Shown piece after piece: positions 1 to 8,639 of a DNA stretch of 20,342 nt. Each line of letters begins with the position of its first letter. The stretch's first letter is position 1. The position numbers were made by a program, and so were the translations under genes. Location of the stretch: the NCBI GenBank assembly GCA_019649035.1, contig BMAT01011170.1:5547-25888 (forward strand), read 5' to 3'. The notes beneath the pieces are model-generated. The model was given only the letters and a program-made list of their open reading frames with translations, did not search any database and was not told the DNA's origin. The stretch comes from Elysia marginata. Lineage: Eukaryota > Mollusca > Gastropoda > Plakobranchidae.

Positions 1-229
1 TAAACTGCTAATCTCTACCGCGCTGTCTTCAACTTCCTGAACTTCCCTACCCATTCATGCTGCGCCACTGCTCCCCTTGAACAAGCATCCTCTCATCTTG
101 GGTTCGGCCTAACACTAGTACTAGGTGTAAAACTACTCAAGGACTAACCAATGACATCATACCTTTTCGGATCTCTTCGAGGTCATTTGGCCTACGTGAA
201 AATCCGTCGGATCTCTACGCAGACACTAG
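1..229. other. Flank of repeat A, no gene
   Basis: I see no gene here. The motif CTACGTGAAAATCCG at about 192-206 resembles the ACGTGAAAATCGGG core of the repeat that starts at 230, and GGATCTCT occurs twice (about 169 and 209). The stretch may be a more diverged part of the same mobile element. The sequence supports only the local similarity. Confidence 0.35.
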
Positions 230-344
230 AGACCTTTAGCACACGCACCGTGTCTCACTACGCGTATGTGAAAATCGGGAAAGCAGATTGAGGTAACTAT
301 AAAAATAACGAAACCAGTTTCTAAAAATAGACCCACAGACGTTC
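230..344 (+). repeat. Repeat A, copy 1
   Basis: This ~115-bp unit starts AGACCTTTAGCACACGCACC and ends ACCCACAGACGTTC. It recurs almost unchanged at 436-549, with a one-base indel (GAGGTAAC versus GAGTTAC) and a few substitutions. Its first 100 bp also occur inverted at 549-648. The left flank GCAGACACTAGAG has a counterpart beside the inverted copy, so the element may extend a little to the left. The unit has no coding potential. It is probably part of a MITE or other non-autonomous DNA element, but no terminal inverted repeat or target duplication could be defined. Confidence 0.85.
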
Positions 345-435
345 GCGTCATACTCACGCGGTGCTGCTTAAAGTCTGTATTGCCTTTAATCTTACCTGTA
401 TGCTTTGATTCCTACGAGTAGAGACATGTCATTAC

Positions 436-549
436 AGACCTTTAGCACACGCACCGTGTCTCACTACGCGTACGTGAAAATCGGGAAAGCAGATTGAGTT
501 ACTATAAAAATAATGAAACCAGTTTCTAAAAATAGACCCACAGACGTTC
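436..549 (+). repeat. Repeat A, copy 2 (direct)
   Basis: This is the second direct copy of the unit at 230-344, separated from it by a 91-bp spacer. It runs from AGACCTTTAGCACACG to ACCCACAGACGTTC. Its first 100 bases form the left arm of the hairpin at 436-648. Confidence 0.85.
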
Positions 550-648
550 TATTTTTAGAAACTAATTTCATTATTTTTATAGTAACTCAATCTGCTTTCC
601 CGATTTTCACGTACGCGTAGTGCGACACGGTGCGTGTGCTAAAGGTCT
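436..648. repeat. 100-bp-arm inverted repeat (hairpin) of repeat A
   Basis: The left arm is 436-535, the loop 536-548 (13 nt, ACCCACAGACGTT) and the right arm 549-648. By hand alignment the arms differ at three positions (GTCTCAC/GTCGCAC and GAAACCAG/GAAATTAG), about 97% identity. The right arm is a third, inverted copy of repeat A. A transcript through it would fold into a long, nearly perfect double-stranded RNA. It could be a foldback-type element, the product of template switching in repair, or an assembly chimera. Pairing is seen directly; the origin is inference. Confidence 0.9.
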
Positions 649-939
649 CTATTATTGTCGTCTGCATGACGTAAAATTAACTGGACATAACAGTGGTATA
701 ACCCCAGTTTATGTACTGATTGAGGAGAGAGGGATGGTATGAAGCAGCCTATCTCACCACACCGCATCATACACTGCGTAACCTGTTGAACCTCCGAACA
801 TAGACATGCAGCTTCACCTAAATAAGACATTATGTAGTAAAAGAGTAAAATGTGAATCTGACTGCTCACAACAGCACTTTGCCGAAATTACTCCAGACTG
901 AATATTTGAAGTTGAGGAATATTATATTCGATTCTCAAC
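649..939. other. Intergenic, nothing recognised
   Basis: No gene, repeat or regulatory motif could be supported. Short frames on the minus strand are not protein-like and match no family I recognise. Confidence 0.5.
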
Positions 940-1116
940 CTTTAGAAGAACCACCGGCTTACAAGTTACATGAATAAATAAAATATGAGTAAATTTGCTT
1001 TTTCAAGGACAAATCGTCGACATGCCGAACGCGGGATTTGACCCCTTTTAGTTTACTTACCGATGAAAGTCGAGTTTCTACATGTATTACTAAACTGCGA
1101 CGCCACTATAACGATT
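940..1116 (-). mobile_element. Decayed tRNA-derived SINE
   Basis: On the minus strand, a tRNA-like head runs from about 1112 down to 1018: an A-box-like GTGGCGTCGCAGTTTAG, then AAACTCGACTTTCATCGG, then a B-box-like GGGGTCAAATCCC followed by GCGTTCGGCATG. Just downstream, TCCTTGAAAAAGCAAATTTAC matches the body motif CCTTGGGAAAGCAATTTAC of the SINE at 4046-4310. The head also resembles that of the SINE at 8640-8885. Three related copies in one window argue for a SINE family rather than a true tRNA gene. The 3' boundary is uncertain. Confidence 0.6.
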
Positions 1117-2670
1117 ATTCGATGTTTTTGTACTACAAATTACCAAAAGAAAAAAAATTATTTCGCTATGTTGTACAAGTAGTGGAATAGAAATATGACA
1201 GAACATGACAAGCTGTCCTCTGTCGATCTCGCAACTAGAAGAGGAAGCTAAGAGATAAAGAAGAGAAGTATAACAGGAACGATGCATAAGGGGTTGCATT
1301 TTTAAATAACTGAAACAAAACGTTAAATTACGTGGATCATGGTAAACTCCGCAAAGATTTATTTACGTTCCAGGTTGCTTGAGCCTCTGACTTATGTGGC
1401 AGTAAAGTTGAAATTCCAACTTAACCAAGCAGCACATTTTCAACCTCATCCACGAAAAAAAGCAAATAAAAAATGACAATGAACAATGCATATGTAAACT
1501 TCATATCAAGTTTATTAAAAATCAAACAAACACACATACAAACACACACAAACAAAATCAAACAATGGTTTTTTAAAAATTTCCGATATATTTACTATCA
1601 TTTAGTTCCAAAAATAGATATGTCAACAAAAAGGTCGGAGTAGTCCTGCAAATGTGAAAGAGATGAGGTACCTTCATAAGATCATTCGGCAGGGCAGAGA
1701 AAGAAACAATAAGAAGAGCAAAATATCTTAACAACCATGTTATTTCAGAACAAAAATAAACATTTGACAAAAGACAACTTGTTCTTTTTTTCCCTAGTGT
1801 GCCTTTTATCTATGTGAACAGACTCGGTTTGTAAATAAGATAGAATGACGCCAATGCTGGATTCAGAGATAAAGTCACAACATAAAATGACTGGTAAGTC
1901 TTAAGAGATCGGACTAATTTGTTACCGTTGTTATTCTTTCCGCTCGTAGTCGCGAGGAGGCACATCCCTTTTCCTAGTCCCTAATGGACTGACCAAGTGT
2001 TACCATTCGTCGACAATTTTGCGCCATATCTCGTGCTGTAGTGACTTTGTTAGTACGTGTATTAGAGACTTATAACTGCTCTAATTGAGATTTTTTCTGG
2101 TTTGTGACTATGAATAAAGATGTGTCGGACATTCTTAAGTGAGTTCTTAGCTTTCTTCACTATGTGAAACCCAAACTTTATAAGAAAAGATAAAAACTCA
2201 TTGAAATGTGAATCTATAGAATCCAATTGCGCTTTAAGTGCCACTGAGCCTATTTCGAGAAAACCCAGGTTGAACATAGGCAGTGAATCAATATAGACTT
2301 CGTTTTGTAAAATGTGACAGTTCCTTTTTGAGTAGTAATTCTTTCATCGTGAAGAACCAGAGTTGACCCAATCGGCTTTAAAACAACGCACCCTGCTCTG
2401 TGCCGTAATACTAATATTCTTTTTGAAATAAAATTGGCACTTGTGATTAAATTTAAAGACAAAATTGCACAAGAGGTCCTGATTCTCTAGCCTCGGATTG
2501 AGGGAAAGGCCAACAGTAAGCCCTTCAGTTGTTAAGTTTAAAGGAAACCAAACAAGTACCGGTAATAACAAAAAATATCCACAAAATTAACGGTGCTAGG
2601 CCATATCGATGAACGTGAAAGTATACTAGAAAACGAAAAACTTGGAAAGAAACTTAAGCCCGTTTCACAT
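1117..2670. other. Intergenic, no gene recognised
   Basis: About 1.5 kb of AT-rich sequence with no exon or element I can name. There is a short CA/AAAC-rich stretch at about 1525-1562. Open frames of 65-75 codons on the minus strand (for example around 2062-2571) have no recognisable domain and are of a length expected by chance at this base composition. Confidence 0.5.
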
Positions 2671-2677
2671 GACGAGT

Positions 2678-2760
2678 GTCTCGTACGGAAGACTCTGGGC
2701 CGGAGATCCGTTTTTTTTCCTTCTTTGTCATGAGAAACAATGTAGGTAATATAGGGAAAG
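2678..2760 (+). repeat. Dispersed repeat B, copy 1
   Basis: ACGGAAGACTCTGGGCCGGAGATCCGTTTT, then about 35 bases later GTAGGTAATATAGGGAA, parallels the segment at 5216-5312 (ACGAAAGACTCTGAACC, GCCAGAGATCCGTTTT, then GTAGGTGATATGTAGGAA). Order and spacing are conserved, so these look like two diverged copies of one interspersed element. The class is unknown. Confidence 0.5.
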
Positions 2761-2989
2761 AATTTTCTTTTCTCAAAATCTTCGGAGCAGAAGTGGTATA
2801 CGGGATACGCGTCATGAGAAATGGGATTTGGACGTTGGTGTAATTATCAAAATCTGGGTGGGAAAGTTGGTATAGGACATACAGAGATGGTAAACCCTGA
2901 CCGCAATCCCGAAAATTAAAGGCTAGACCAAAATAGTAACACTGTACGCAACAACGATGTATAAACTATAATAACGATAATAATTGTTT

Positions 2990-3161
2990 TCCTCCTCCTC
3001 CTCATCATCATCACCATTATGATCATGATCACCTCCATCATCATTATCATCATCATCATTACCATCATCATCATCATCATTAACATCATGATCACCATCA
3101 ACATCATTATCGTCATCAACATCATCATCATCATCATCATGATGATCATCATCATCATCAA
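2990..3161. repeat. (ATC)n imperfect microsatellite
   Basis: An imperfect ATC/ATT trinucleotide array of about 170 bp, with interspersed TAA and GATC interruptions. It produces an artefactual Met/Ile-rich minus-strand frame that should not be annotated as a gene. Confidence 0.95.
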
Positions 3162-3344
3162 TTAAGACGATATTCCACTTCTATGAACTGGCCGTGAACT
3201 GGCACCTTCAACAAATGTAGCCCTGAGCTGAGTCGACGCAGAAAACAGTTAAGGCAGCGAAGGAACTCTATTTGACCTTGACCTTGTATTCACCCCAGAT
3301 AACCTCGAAGATGTATGTGTTGGTCCTGTAGAATCATGAATTGT

Positions 3345-3565
3345 CCTTAAAGTTTATTGGTTACCTTTGAAGATTTGAGGGTTAACTTGAAGTACTGGCT
3401 TGTTTTCTTGTCTTTGTAGATTCGTGGGTTAACCTGCAAGATTGTTGGGTTGACCTTGAAAATTGTTGGTGGGGCTTTGGAATTGAGTAGATTGACCTTG
3501 AAGGTTGGTGGGTCGGCCCTTGGTGGATTGGCCTTGAACTTTTGAACTGATTGACGTGCGGAGCC
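3345..3565. repeat. Degenerate ~21-bp minisatellite
   Basis: About eight or nine diverged units of roughly GGTTGACCTTGAAGATTGTTG on the plus strand. Because the unit is 21 bp, a minus-strand frame reads as a seven-residue repeat of the type FKVNPTI (FKANPPR, FKVNLLN, FKVNPTI, LQVNPRI). Units vary in length through small indels. There is no supporting gene structure, so I treat it as a decayed minisatellite that happens to be open in one frame. A repetitive coding exon cannot be excluded. Confidence 0.65.
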
Positions 3566-4045
3566 GGTTCGATTCGAAACTTTCTGCATCTTTTGAACAG
3601 AGAAGTTTTCTTGATTATTTTTACGTAACCTAAAAGATAGAAAAAAATAAAACCAAAGAAAGGTTGTGAGATGGTTTTATGAACACGAAACTTTGTATTG
3701 CATTTTTGTTTATTACTTTCTTTTATATTTTCTTCTTTTAACTTTAATACTCCTTCTTTTTGATATTCGTTATCGGGAAAATATAACGTCATTTTAAATC
3801 ATCACCATCATTATTTTCTTTTCTCTCTTTTTTTGCTTCGTAGGTTTTCCTACTATTCTTATGATTTTTCAGCTTTGTCCTTCAATCTGCGATGGCGCTA
3901 TGTCTCTTTCTTTCCTCTTACCAACAAAAGAAGGGTGCTCGCCTTAATATCTTTTAAGTCTAATTTAAAAACTCACCACTTTTCCAAGCTTTTAAAAATT
4001 CATTTTTAAATAAATTTTATGTATTTTTATATACACTGTGCGTCT
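3566..4045. other. Intergenic, nothing recognised
   Basis: AT-rich sequence with T-rich tracts (for example near 3820-3835). No gene or element could be supported. Confidence 0.5.
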
Positions 4046-4310
4046 AGGGGCAGCGTGGCGAAGTGGTTAGCGCGTCGGGCTCGAGATCTGGAGGTTGCGG
4101 GTTCGATTCTCGGCCATGCCATGTTGAAATTGCCTTGGGAAAGCAATTTACCCCAACTTTCCCCAGTCCAACCAGCTGTAAAATGGGTACCCAGCTACAG
4201 GCTTCAAATGTACTGGTCTACTGGGACATTAGTGGCGCTGCTCTGTGGCGACACAGTAACGCTGAGTAACGAAGACAAATTTCCCGAAAGGGATTAATAA
4301 AGTGTATAAA
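4046..4310 (+). mobile_element. tRNA-derived SINE with polyA-like tail
   Basis: The best-preserved SINE in the window. The tRNA-like head (about 4048-4122) has a TGGCGAAGTGGTTAGCGC A-box region and a GGTTCGATTCTC B box of an internal RNA polymerase III promoter. The head ends GGCCATGCC, which partly pairs with its GGGCAGC start. The body contains CCTTGGGAAAGCAATTTACC and CAGCTGTAAAATGGGTACCC, the type of conserved central domain seen in many mollusc and other invertebrate SINEs. The 3' end is GGGATTAATAAAGTG, then an A-rich tail to about 4324. Related copies lie at 940-1116 and 8640-8885. The continuous plus-strand frame across the head is incidental. Confidence 0.85.
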
Positions 4311-4435
4311 AATGAAAAAAAAAGTATCATTATATTTATATATACTTTTAATGGCTGGTTTAGCATGCAGCTTTATGTACGATTTTGTCTTTATAGCTAA
4401 CTACTTTTAAATATGTAATATATACCTATAGTAGG

Positions 4436-4526
4436 TAGACCTAAGCTTGTTAAGACTTTATGTAAAGCGCTTTAAGCTCCTATTGAGGGAAGGCGCTATA
4501 AAAATAAACTTCATTTTTATTATTAT

Positions 4527-4527
<1 letters not shown>
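4436..4527 (+). mobile_element. Retroelement 3' end fragment with (TTA)n tail
   Basis: ATGTAAAGCGCTTTAAGCTCC, then GAGGGAAGGCGCTATAAAAA, then ATAAACTTCATTTTTATTATTATTA. This imperfect palindrome around AGCGC/GCGCT followed by an ATT microsatellite is a layout I associate with 3' ends of invertebrate non-LTR elements or their SINE partners. No coding part remains. The assignment rests on this layout, not on a database match. Confidence 0.45.

Positions 4528-4570
<43 letters not shown>
4517..4570. repeat. (TTA)n then (AGT)n microsatellite
   Basis: A short TTA run passes into about 14 perfect AGT units directly at the 3' end of the retroelement fragment, consistent with a microsatellite seeded by the element's tail. 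Confidence 0.95.
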
Positions 4571-5063
4571 ATATGATAATTGTTATATAATTGCAAGCCC
4601 ACAATCTATAGAGAAATGATATTACTGTCACAGCCATTGCTTCTTACCTATGCGTAAAACTGAAATCTCTTCACGTGAAAGCTGAGTGACAGCAATATTT
4701 GATGAGCGTTTATCATAAGGTGTAAAACCGTTCCTATCAATTTTGGTTCAACTGCTTGAGCCTCAGCCAATGCCTGTTTGTTTGGCAGTAGTCTCGCAGT
4801 GAATGTCCAAACTGCATCCTCATAATTTGTAAAAGAAACTATAATCGTTTACGTTTACCTTTCTGAGCATGTAAACAGTGAGAGCGTTTTGTTTGTTTTA
4901 TAAATTTGATTCTGGTCTTTTAGAACAGTTATTGTAAAGTAAAACTCATACGGCAACGATGCACATAATGCCTAGGTATTTAGGCGTTTTTGGTGTCTAC
5001 TCCGCAGGCCCATGACTGCCCCTTTAGATAGAGGCCCATCGACTTCTGTTTTGAAAGAGAGAG
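4571..5063. other. Intergenic, nothing recognised
   Basis: No gene or named element is visible. The stretch ends in a GA-rich tract that runs into the run of undetermined bases. Confidence 0.5.
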
Positions 5064-5067
5064 NNNN
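5064..5067. other. Assembly gap of four Ns in a GA microsatellite
   Basis: Four undetermined bases interrupt GAGAGAG on both sides (about 5056-5076), followed by a GACA run at about 5095-5104. The true repeat length is probably unknown. Confidence 0.95.
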
Positions 5068-5215
5068 GAGAGAGAATGGGGAGAGGGGGTGTGACAGACA
5101 GACAGATATGCCCTGCTAATAAATTTTTCTCCTTGAAGAAACAATATTGTAAGATTTCAGGTATTTTGCATAATTTTCAATTCGTATAAGTTTGTCGGTT
5201 GGGCTTTTTGTTACG

Positions 5216-5312
5216 AAAGACTCTGAACCGTCTCTGAGCCAGAGATCCGTTTTCACAGGGTGCGTTCCTACGTGAAAGGGCGTAGGTGATATGTAGGAAC
5301 ATAATTTTTTTT
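5216..5312 (+). repeat. Dispersed repeat B, copy 2
   Basis: The counterpart of 2678-2760: ACGAAAGACTCTG, GCCAGAGATCCGTTTT, and GTAGGTGATATGTAGGAA in the same order. The intervening part here contains CCTACGTGAAAGGGCGTAGG, a short palindrome-like segment that recalls the CTACGTGAAAATC motif near repeat A, so the A and B families might be distantly related. Confidence 0.5.
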
Positions 5313-5674
5313 AAGTCGCCGGTCTAGAGCGGAGTGTTGATAATTTTTTTATAACTAATATATAGACTCAGCTCGGGAATCACTGCGAGGTTACTGTGTA
5401 TCAGTAATGCACTGATAAACCAACAGCCAACAATGAGGGCAAGTAGATAATGAAAATAAAAAATGATGTTCATTCTTCTAAGGGACTGCTCGTCCATACC
5501 TCATAATCTTCGTCATTCAACAAAATGAAATACAAATGAGTCGCATATCGGAAGTTCTAAATTGAAAAAAAGAAAAGAATGACGCTCTTTTAAAGTTTAA
5601 TTTTTCTTCTCTTCCTCTTCAATTCAAAATCAACAAAATAGTGACGCATGTTGTTGATTTCATCAAATTTTTAC
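5313..5674. other. Downstream flank of the receptor locus
   Basis: No gene is recognised. If the receptor uses the candidate last exon at 5675-5736, its 3' untranslated region would lie here on the minus strand. I see no clear AATAAA signal close to the stop codon. Confidence 0.4.
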
Positions 5675-5736
5675 TTAACTTTTTATGCCAGGAACCTCGG
5701 GAAAAAGCATTGTTGAAAACACACAAAAAGTGAAGC
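5675..5736 (-). CDS. Candidate last exon of the GPCR (tentative)
   Basis: After the phase-1 donor of the TM7 exon, the acceptor GATATTGCAG, with the exon starting at 5736, continues in frame as G-FTFCVFSTMLFPEVPGIKS and then a TAA stop at 5675-5677. FRAGFTFCVF would place a hydrophobic helix 8 after TM7, though it lacks the usual basic residues, and the polypyrimidine tract is weak. A rival acceptor, TTTCTATATCTATGGCAG, with exon start 5851, has a better pyrimidine tract but would end the protein after only two more residues (stop 5841-5843). Reading through the donor gives a third short tail. I cannot choose between these without transcripts. Confidence 0.25.
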
Positions 5737-5944
5737 CTGCAATATCCGACTCGTTTGGCGTTTGCATTGTTTGCGAGACAGGTTAACTTTACACAAGGAA
5801 CAAAACTTTGTTTACATGTCAACTCCTTTTTGTTTAAAGCTTACAAAAAGCCTGCCATAGATATAGAAAGTCGGAAGCGGCACTCATAGATAAGATATGG
5901 TTACCATCCTCAGCGGTGAACATCACCGTCTACAAGAAGCTTAC

Positions 5945-6050
5945 CTGCTCTAAAATGTTTGTTTGAAACACCGTAGATGATTGGGTTTACACCGCTATTA
6001 GCAAACATCAACCAGGCCGCAAAGGTGTACACTTGCTCATCCAGCTCGCC
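5945..6050 (-). CDS. Class A GPCR, TM7 exon (NPIIY)
   Basis: A 106-nt exon (35 codons plus one base) bounded by acceptor TATTGTCTAG and donor GTAAGC. It encodes [17 protein letters not shown] followed by [19 protein letters not shown]. This is the third extracellular loop, TM7 with the NPxxY activation motif (NPIIY), and the start of helix 8 (FRAG). These are diagnostic of rhodopsin-family seven-transmembrane receptors, which couple extracellular ligands to heterotrimeric G proteins at the plasma membrane. It joins in phase 0 to the TM6 exon at 6432-6605. Ligand class cannot be read from this fragment; an amine-, adenosine- or melatonin-like orphan receptor is possible. The reading frame is undamaged. 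Confidence 0.85.
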
Positions 6051-6072
6051 CTAGACAATAAATCCATAATAG

Positions 6073-6099
6073 TCAGTAGTAGTAGTAGTAGTAGTAGTA

Positions 6100-6146
<47 letters not shown>

Positions 6147-6183
6147 TGTTGTTGTTGTAGTAGTAGTAGAAGTAGTAGCAGTA
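6073..6183. repeat. (AGT)n microsatellite inside the TM6-TM7 intron
   Basis: Imperfect AGT/GTA array interrupted by AGAAGT and TTGTTG. It lies within the 381-bp intron (6051-6431) of the receptor. It yields spurious poly-Ser (plus) and poly-Thr (minus) frames. Confidence 0.95.
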
Positions 6184-6431
6184 CATGTTGTATTAGTCAA
6201 AGTACAGTAATAGAATTTTTTGACAACATAATCAGTAATTAGATTTTCAAAAGTAGAAGTAGGACTTAATACTGCTGACAACATAGGTAGTTCATAATAG
6301 CATATGATTGTTACTTATTGAGTGTTTACCGTTTCATTGAGAAGGCATAGTAGTACTTCTTTGTTTTTCACATGGTCAAAGAACTAGAATTTATTGAGTG
6401 AAAAAAATTAGTTGCATAGATGTTATCAAAC

Positions 6432-6605
6432 CTTTGGATCGATCAACAGAAGAGACATAATGGGAAGCCAACAGAGGAAGAATGCGATCCATACAACGAA
6501 CAAATTTTTTGTTAGCTTCGCATCTGACACGGAAGAGTGCCTAATAACGTTCACATCTGGAAATTGTTGCAGCGCCATCCGTGATTGAATAAAAGTCACA
6601 AGGAT
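6432..6605 (-). CDS. Class A GPCR, ICL3-TM6 exon (FLCWLP)
   Basis: A 174-nt, phase-0 exon (58 codons) with a strong acceptor, CTTCTACTTTTTCAG, and donor GTTTGA. It starts ILVTFIQSRMALQQFPDV, the end of TM5 and the third intracellular loop. It then reads SDAKLTKNLFVVWIA and FFLCWLPIMSLLLIDPK. The K-L-T-K approach to TM6 and the FxxCWxP toggle motif (FFLCWLP) are hallmarks of rhodopsin-family receptors. Splicing to 5945-6050 gives a continuous TM6-ECL3-TM7 with normal loop length. No stop or frameshift is present. The exon supplying TM5 should lie upstream, at higher coordinates; I did not find a clean one. Confidence 0.85.
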
Positions 6606-6881
6606 CTGAAAAAGTAGAAGTTATAATGTGGACCCATGCATGAACTTGATAAGCGACATTTTCCTAAAATATGAGATAAAGGTGCAAGCAAGTATTCCAT
6701 CATGTGCTTTATCACATATAGTAAAATGATTGCAGTACATATTGTTTAAGACCCCAAATGCTTTCCTGTAACTTTGTCACCTTCTATATGGTCTTTTCAA
6801 AAGCAAAACTTTGACCGGAAATACCTCCGTTTCACATCCGTGTGGGTTATCAGGTTCATGCTTGTGCTTAGCATTTCTTGA
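6606..6881. other. Intron upstream of the TM6 exon
   Basis: On the minus strand, reading down to the TM6 acceptor, I checked for a TM5 exon with a phase-0 donor and saw none. The predicted peptides here are not membrane-spanning. No other feature is recognised. Confidence 0.45.
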
Positions 6882-6954
6882 TCTACTACTACTAGTATTG
6901 ATAATAGTGATAACAGTAGTAGTAGCAGCATTGGTAGCAGTAGTAGTTGTAGAG

Positions 6955-7001
<47 letters not shown>

Positions 7002-7056
7002 TGTTGTTGTTGTTGTTGTTGCTGTTGTTGTAATAGTAGACATATTAGTAGTAGTA
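6882..7056. repeat. (AGT)n/(GTT)n microsatellite
   Basis: Long AGT array with GTT and GCA interruptions. Open in several frames as poly-Val, poly-Thr and poly-Leu/Gln, none of which is a real protein. Confidence 0.95.
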
Positions 7057-7131
7057 ATATCAGTGGTGATTGCATTAGCAATAGTATAGCATTGGTTTTT
7101 GCAATAGGTTTATAAAGCTTAACTTCTTGTG

Positions 7132-7744
7132 CATTGAGAATATAAAACCGACTAACCATGTGAACTTAACAATACTTTTCAGCGGCCTGTGATTAAAGAT
7201 ATTCCACAACCCAAGCCTGAAGCACTATTTCTTGAGAATCAAGACTCTGGAAGCAACTGATGCTATCAAGGTAAAGAGAGCGGTTTTCCTAATATTAATT
7301 AACTTGACATGAATACACGACTTCGACGACATTCGTGGAATCACTGTAGAAAGCCATATATTAATTAGATCTTCTCAAATGAAGAAATTCCTGTGGGTTT
7401 TCAATAAAGGCCAATAAACTAAGACATGCAAGGGATATTCTAGAGAACATCTATTAGCATATCGACGCAACATCCTCTTATGCACAAGGGATTAACATGG
7501 ATATCATTTTGACGTTGAGGGATATTGGACACTTTAATGAAAAATCAACCAGAGTACGTCATATTTGTTGTCAAAACAACAAAGGGAGGAAAATAATAGA
7601 AATAATTGGTGTCTTTAGCTTATGGTATCGTATTGCTGCGAAGTCAGTAAATGGAATGGAATCAGATATGGCTATGATTATGAATACGATTAAGAAAATC
7701 TCTAGACTTAGAAGATAAAAAACGCATTTACTATATGGGTCTAA
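7132..7744 (-). pseudogene. Possible decayed 5' part of the GPCR (TM1-TM4-like frames)
   Basis: Three pieces lie on the minus strand in the order expected upstream of TM6. (1) 7574-7744 is a 57-codon open frame with a long hydrophobic segment (EIFLIVFIIIAIS), then AIRYHKLKTP, very like the ICL1 of class A receptors (RRHKKLRTP), then a TGA at 7571-7573. (2) 7481-7531, in the same frame, encodes CPISLNVKMISMLIPCA, TM2-like but without the usual Asp. (3) 7132-7284, in another frame, has TALFTLIASVASRVLILKK, a TAG at 7225-7227, and IVKFTWLVGFIFSM, resembling the end of TM3 with a DRY-position Arg and a TM4 Trp. The GN of TM1 and the TM3 Cys are not where expected. Chance hydrophobic frames are common in AT-rich DNA, so this remains tentative. 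Confidence 0.35.
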
Positions 7745-8639
7745 CTAGTTTTTTGATTGCTAAGGAATACCAATGGTTTCTATTACTCTCTCTGAGTCTT
7801 GTTTGGACTCAATGTAATTTACGCATCAAAGCACTTGGTAGCAATACATGAGTTTATCAGCAAACCCTTTCCCCAATTCAAGAAACAAAATTGTGGCAAA
7901 GTTTCAAGATTCCAAGTTTCAATTTTTTAAATTGTTTTCTCCTGTTATCAACACCTGAAGATGAAAGTAAGATTTTGAAGAGAATTTATGAAGTTATCCT
8001 GCGGTTGCTGTGAAATGTAGTGTAAAACGAACCAACTGTTTCTTTCCTCGACAAAACTGTTTCAAATTATCCAGCCTCAGTCCGCATTTGTTGTTTATAT
8101 GAATTCGGGAAAGCTTTTTATAAAGCTGCGACCTCAAATGAGATTCTATTTCCTTTCGAACTTTTCCAGCCTACGTTCTTTAATATTGCGAAAGCTTCCT
8201 TGGCCAACGGATAAATAACAAACTTTTCTTCCCACAATAGAAGAGCTATTAAGTATTATTGCGACTACACAATTTTGCTTTCTCTAGTGTAAACCCCAGG
8301 GACTAATATCGGGGCGCAACTTTGTTCTTTATCTACTAATATTCCTCTGACCATTTCTGATTGATGAGTATACGTTTTCTCTAAGTTCTTTTTGTGACCA
8401 ACATTTTTATGGCAGAAATTCATCGTGTCCAATTTGTGAATTTTATCTCATTTTAAGGAATCGGCTCAAAATTTAAGAAATAAAAAAATGTTGCCAAAGA
8501 CATTCGAAATTTTGGTTCAAACAGACAACAGAAGTAGAAAAATTGAAGCGTGTTTTTTAAAACTTATTTCAGAGCATGATGAATTAAAATTAGTTCTAAC
8601 GCTATATATACAGGTTCTCGTACCATCAATTACCAATAA
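7745..8639. other. Intergenic, nothing recognised
   Basis: About 0.9 kb with no exon, element or long repeat that I can name. If the GPCR is alive and its first exons are distant, this stretch would be an intron. Confidence 0.45.

Noticed and set aside
2916..3161. Met/Ile-rich minus-strand open frame
   Set aside because: Created entirely by the ATC microsatellite.
4048..4122. A genuine tRNA gene
   Set aside because: The acceptor stem pairs only partly, and the sequence continues into a SINE body with related copies elsewhere in the window.
6033..6284. Poly-Ser and poly-Thr frames
   Set aside because: AGT microsatellite inside the receptor intron.
6777..7159. Poly-Val, poly-Thr and Leu/Gln-rich frames
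   Set aside because: AGT/GTT microsatellite read in several frames; no flanking domain.
7186..7270. A plus-strand exon bounded by ACTTTTCAG and GTAAAG
   Set aside because: The splice-like borders look good, but all three frames contain stops within the interval, and the minus strand gives a better receptor-like reading.
7497..7718. Plus-strand 73-codon frame
   Set aside because: No recognisable domain; it overlaps the TM1/TM2-like minus-strand frames and is probably a shadow.
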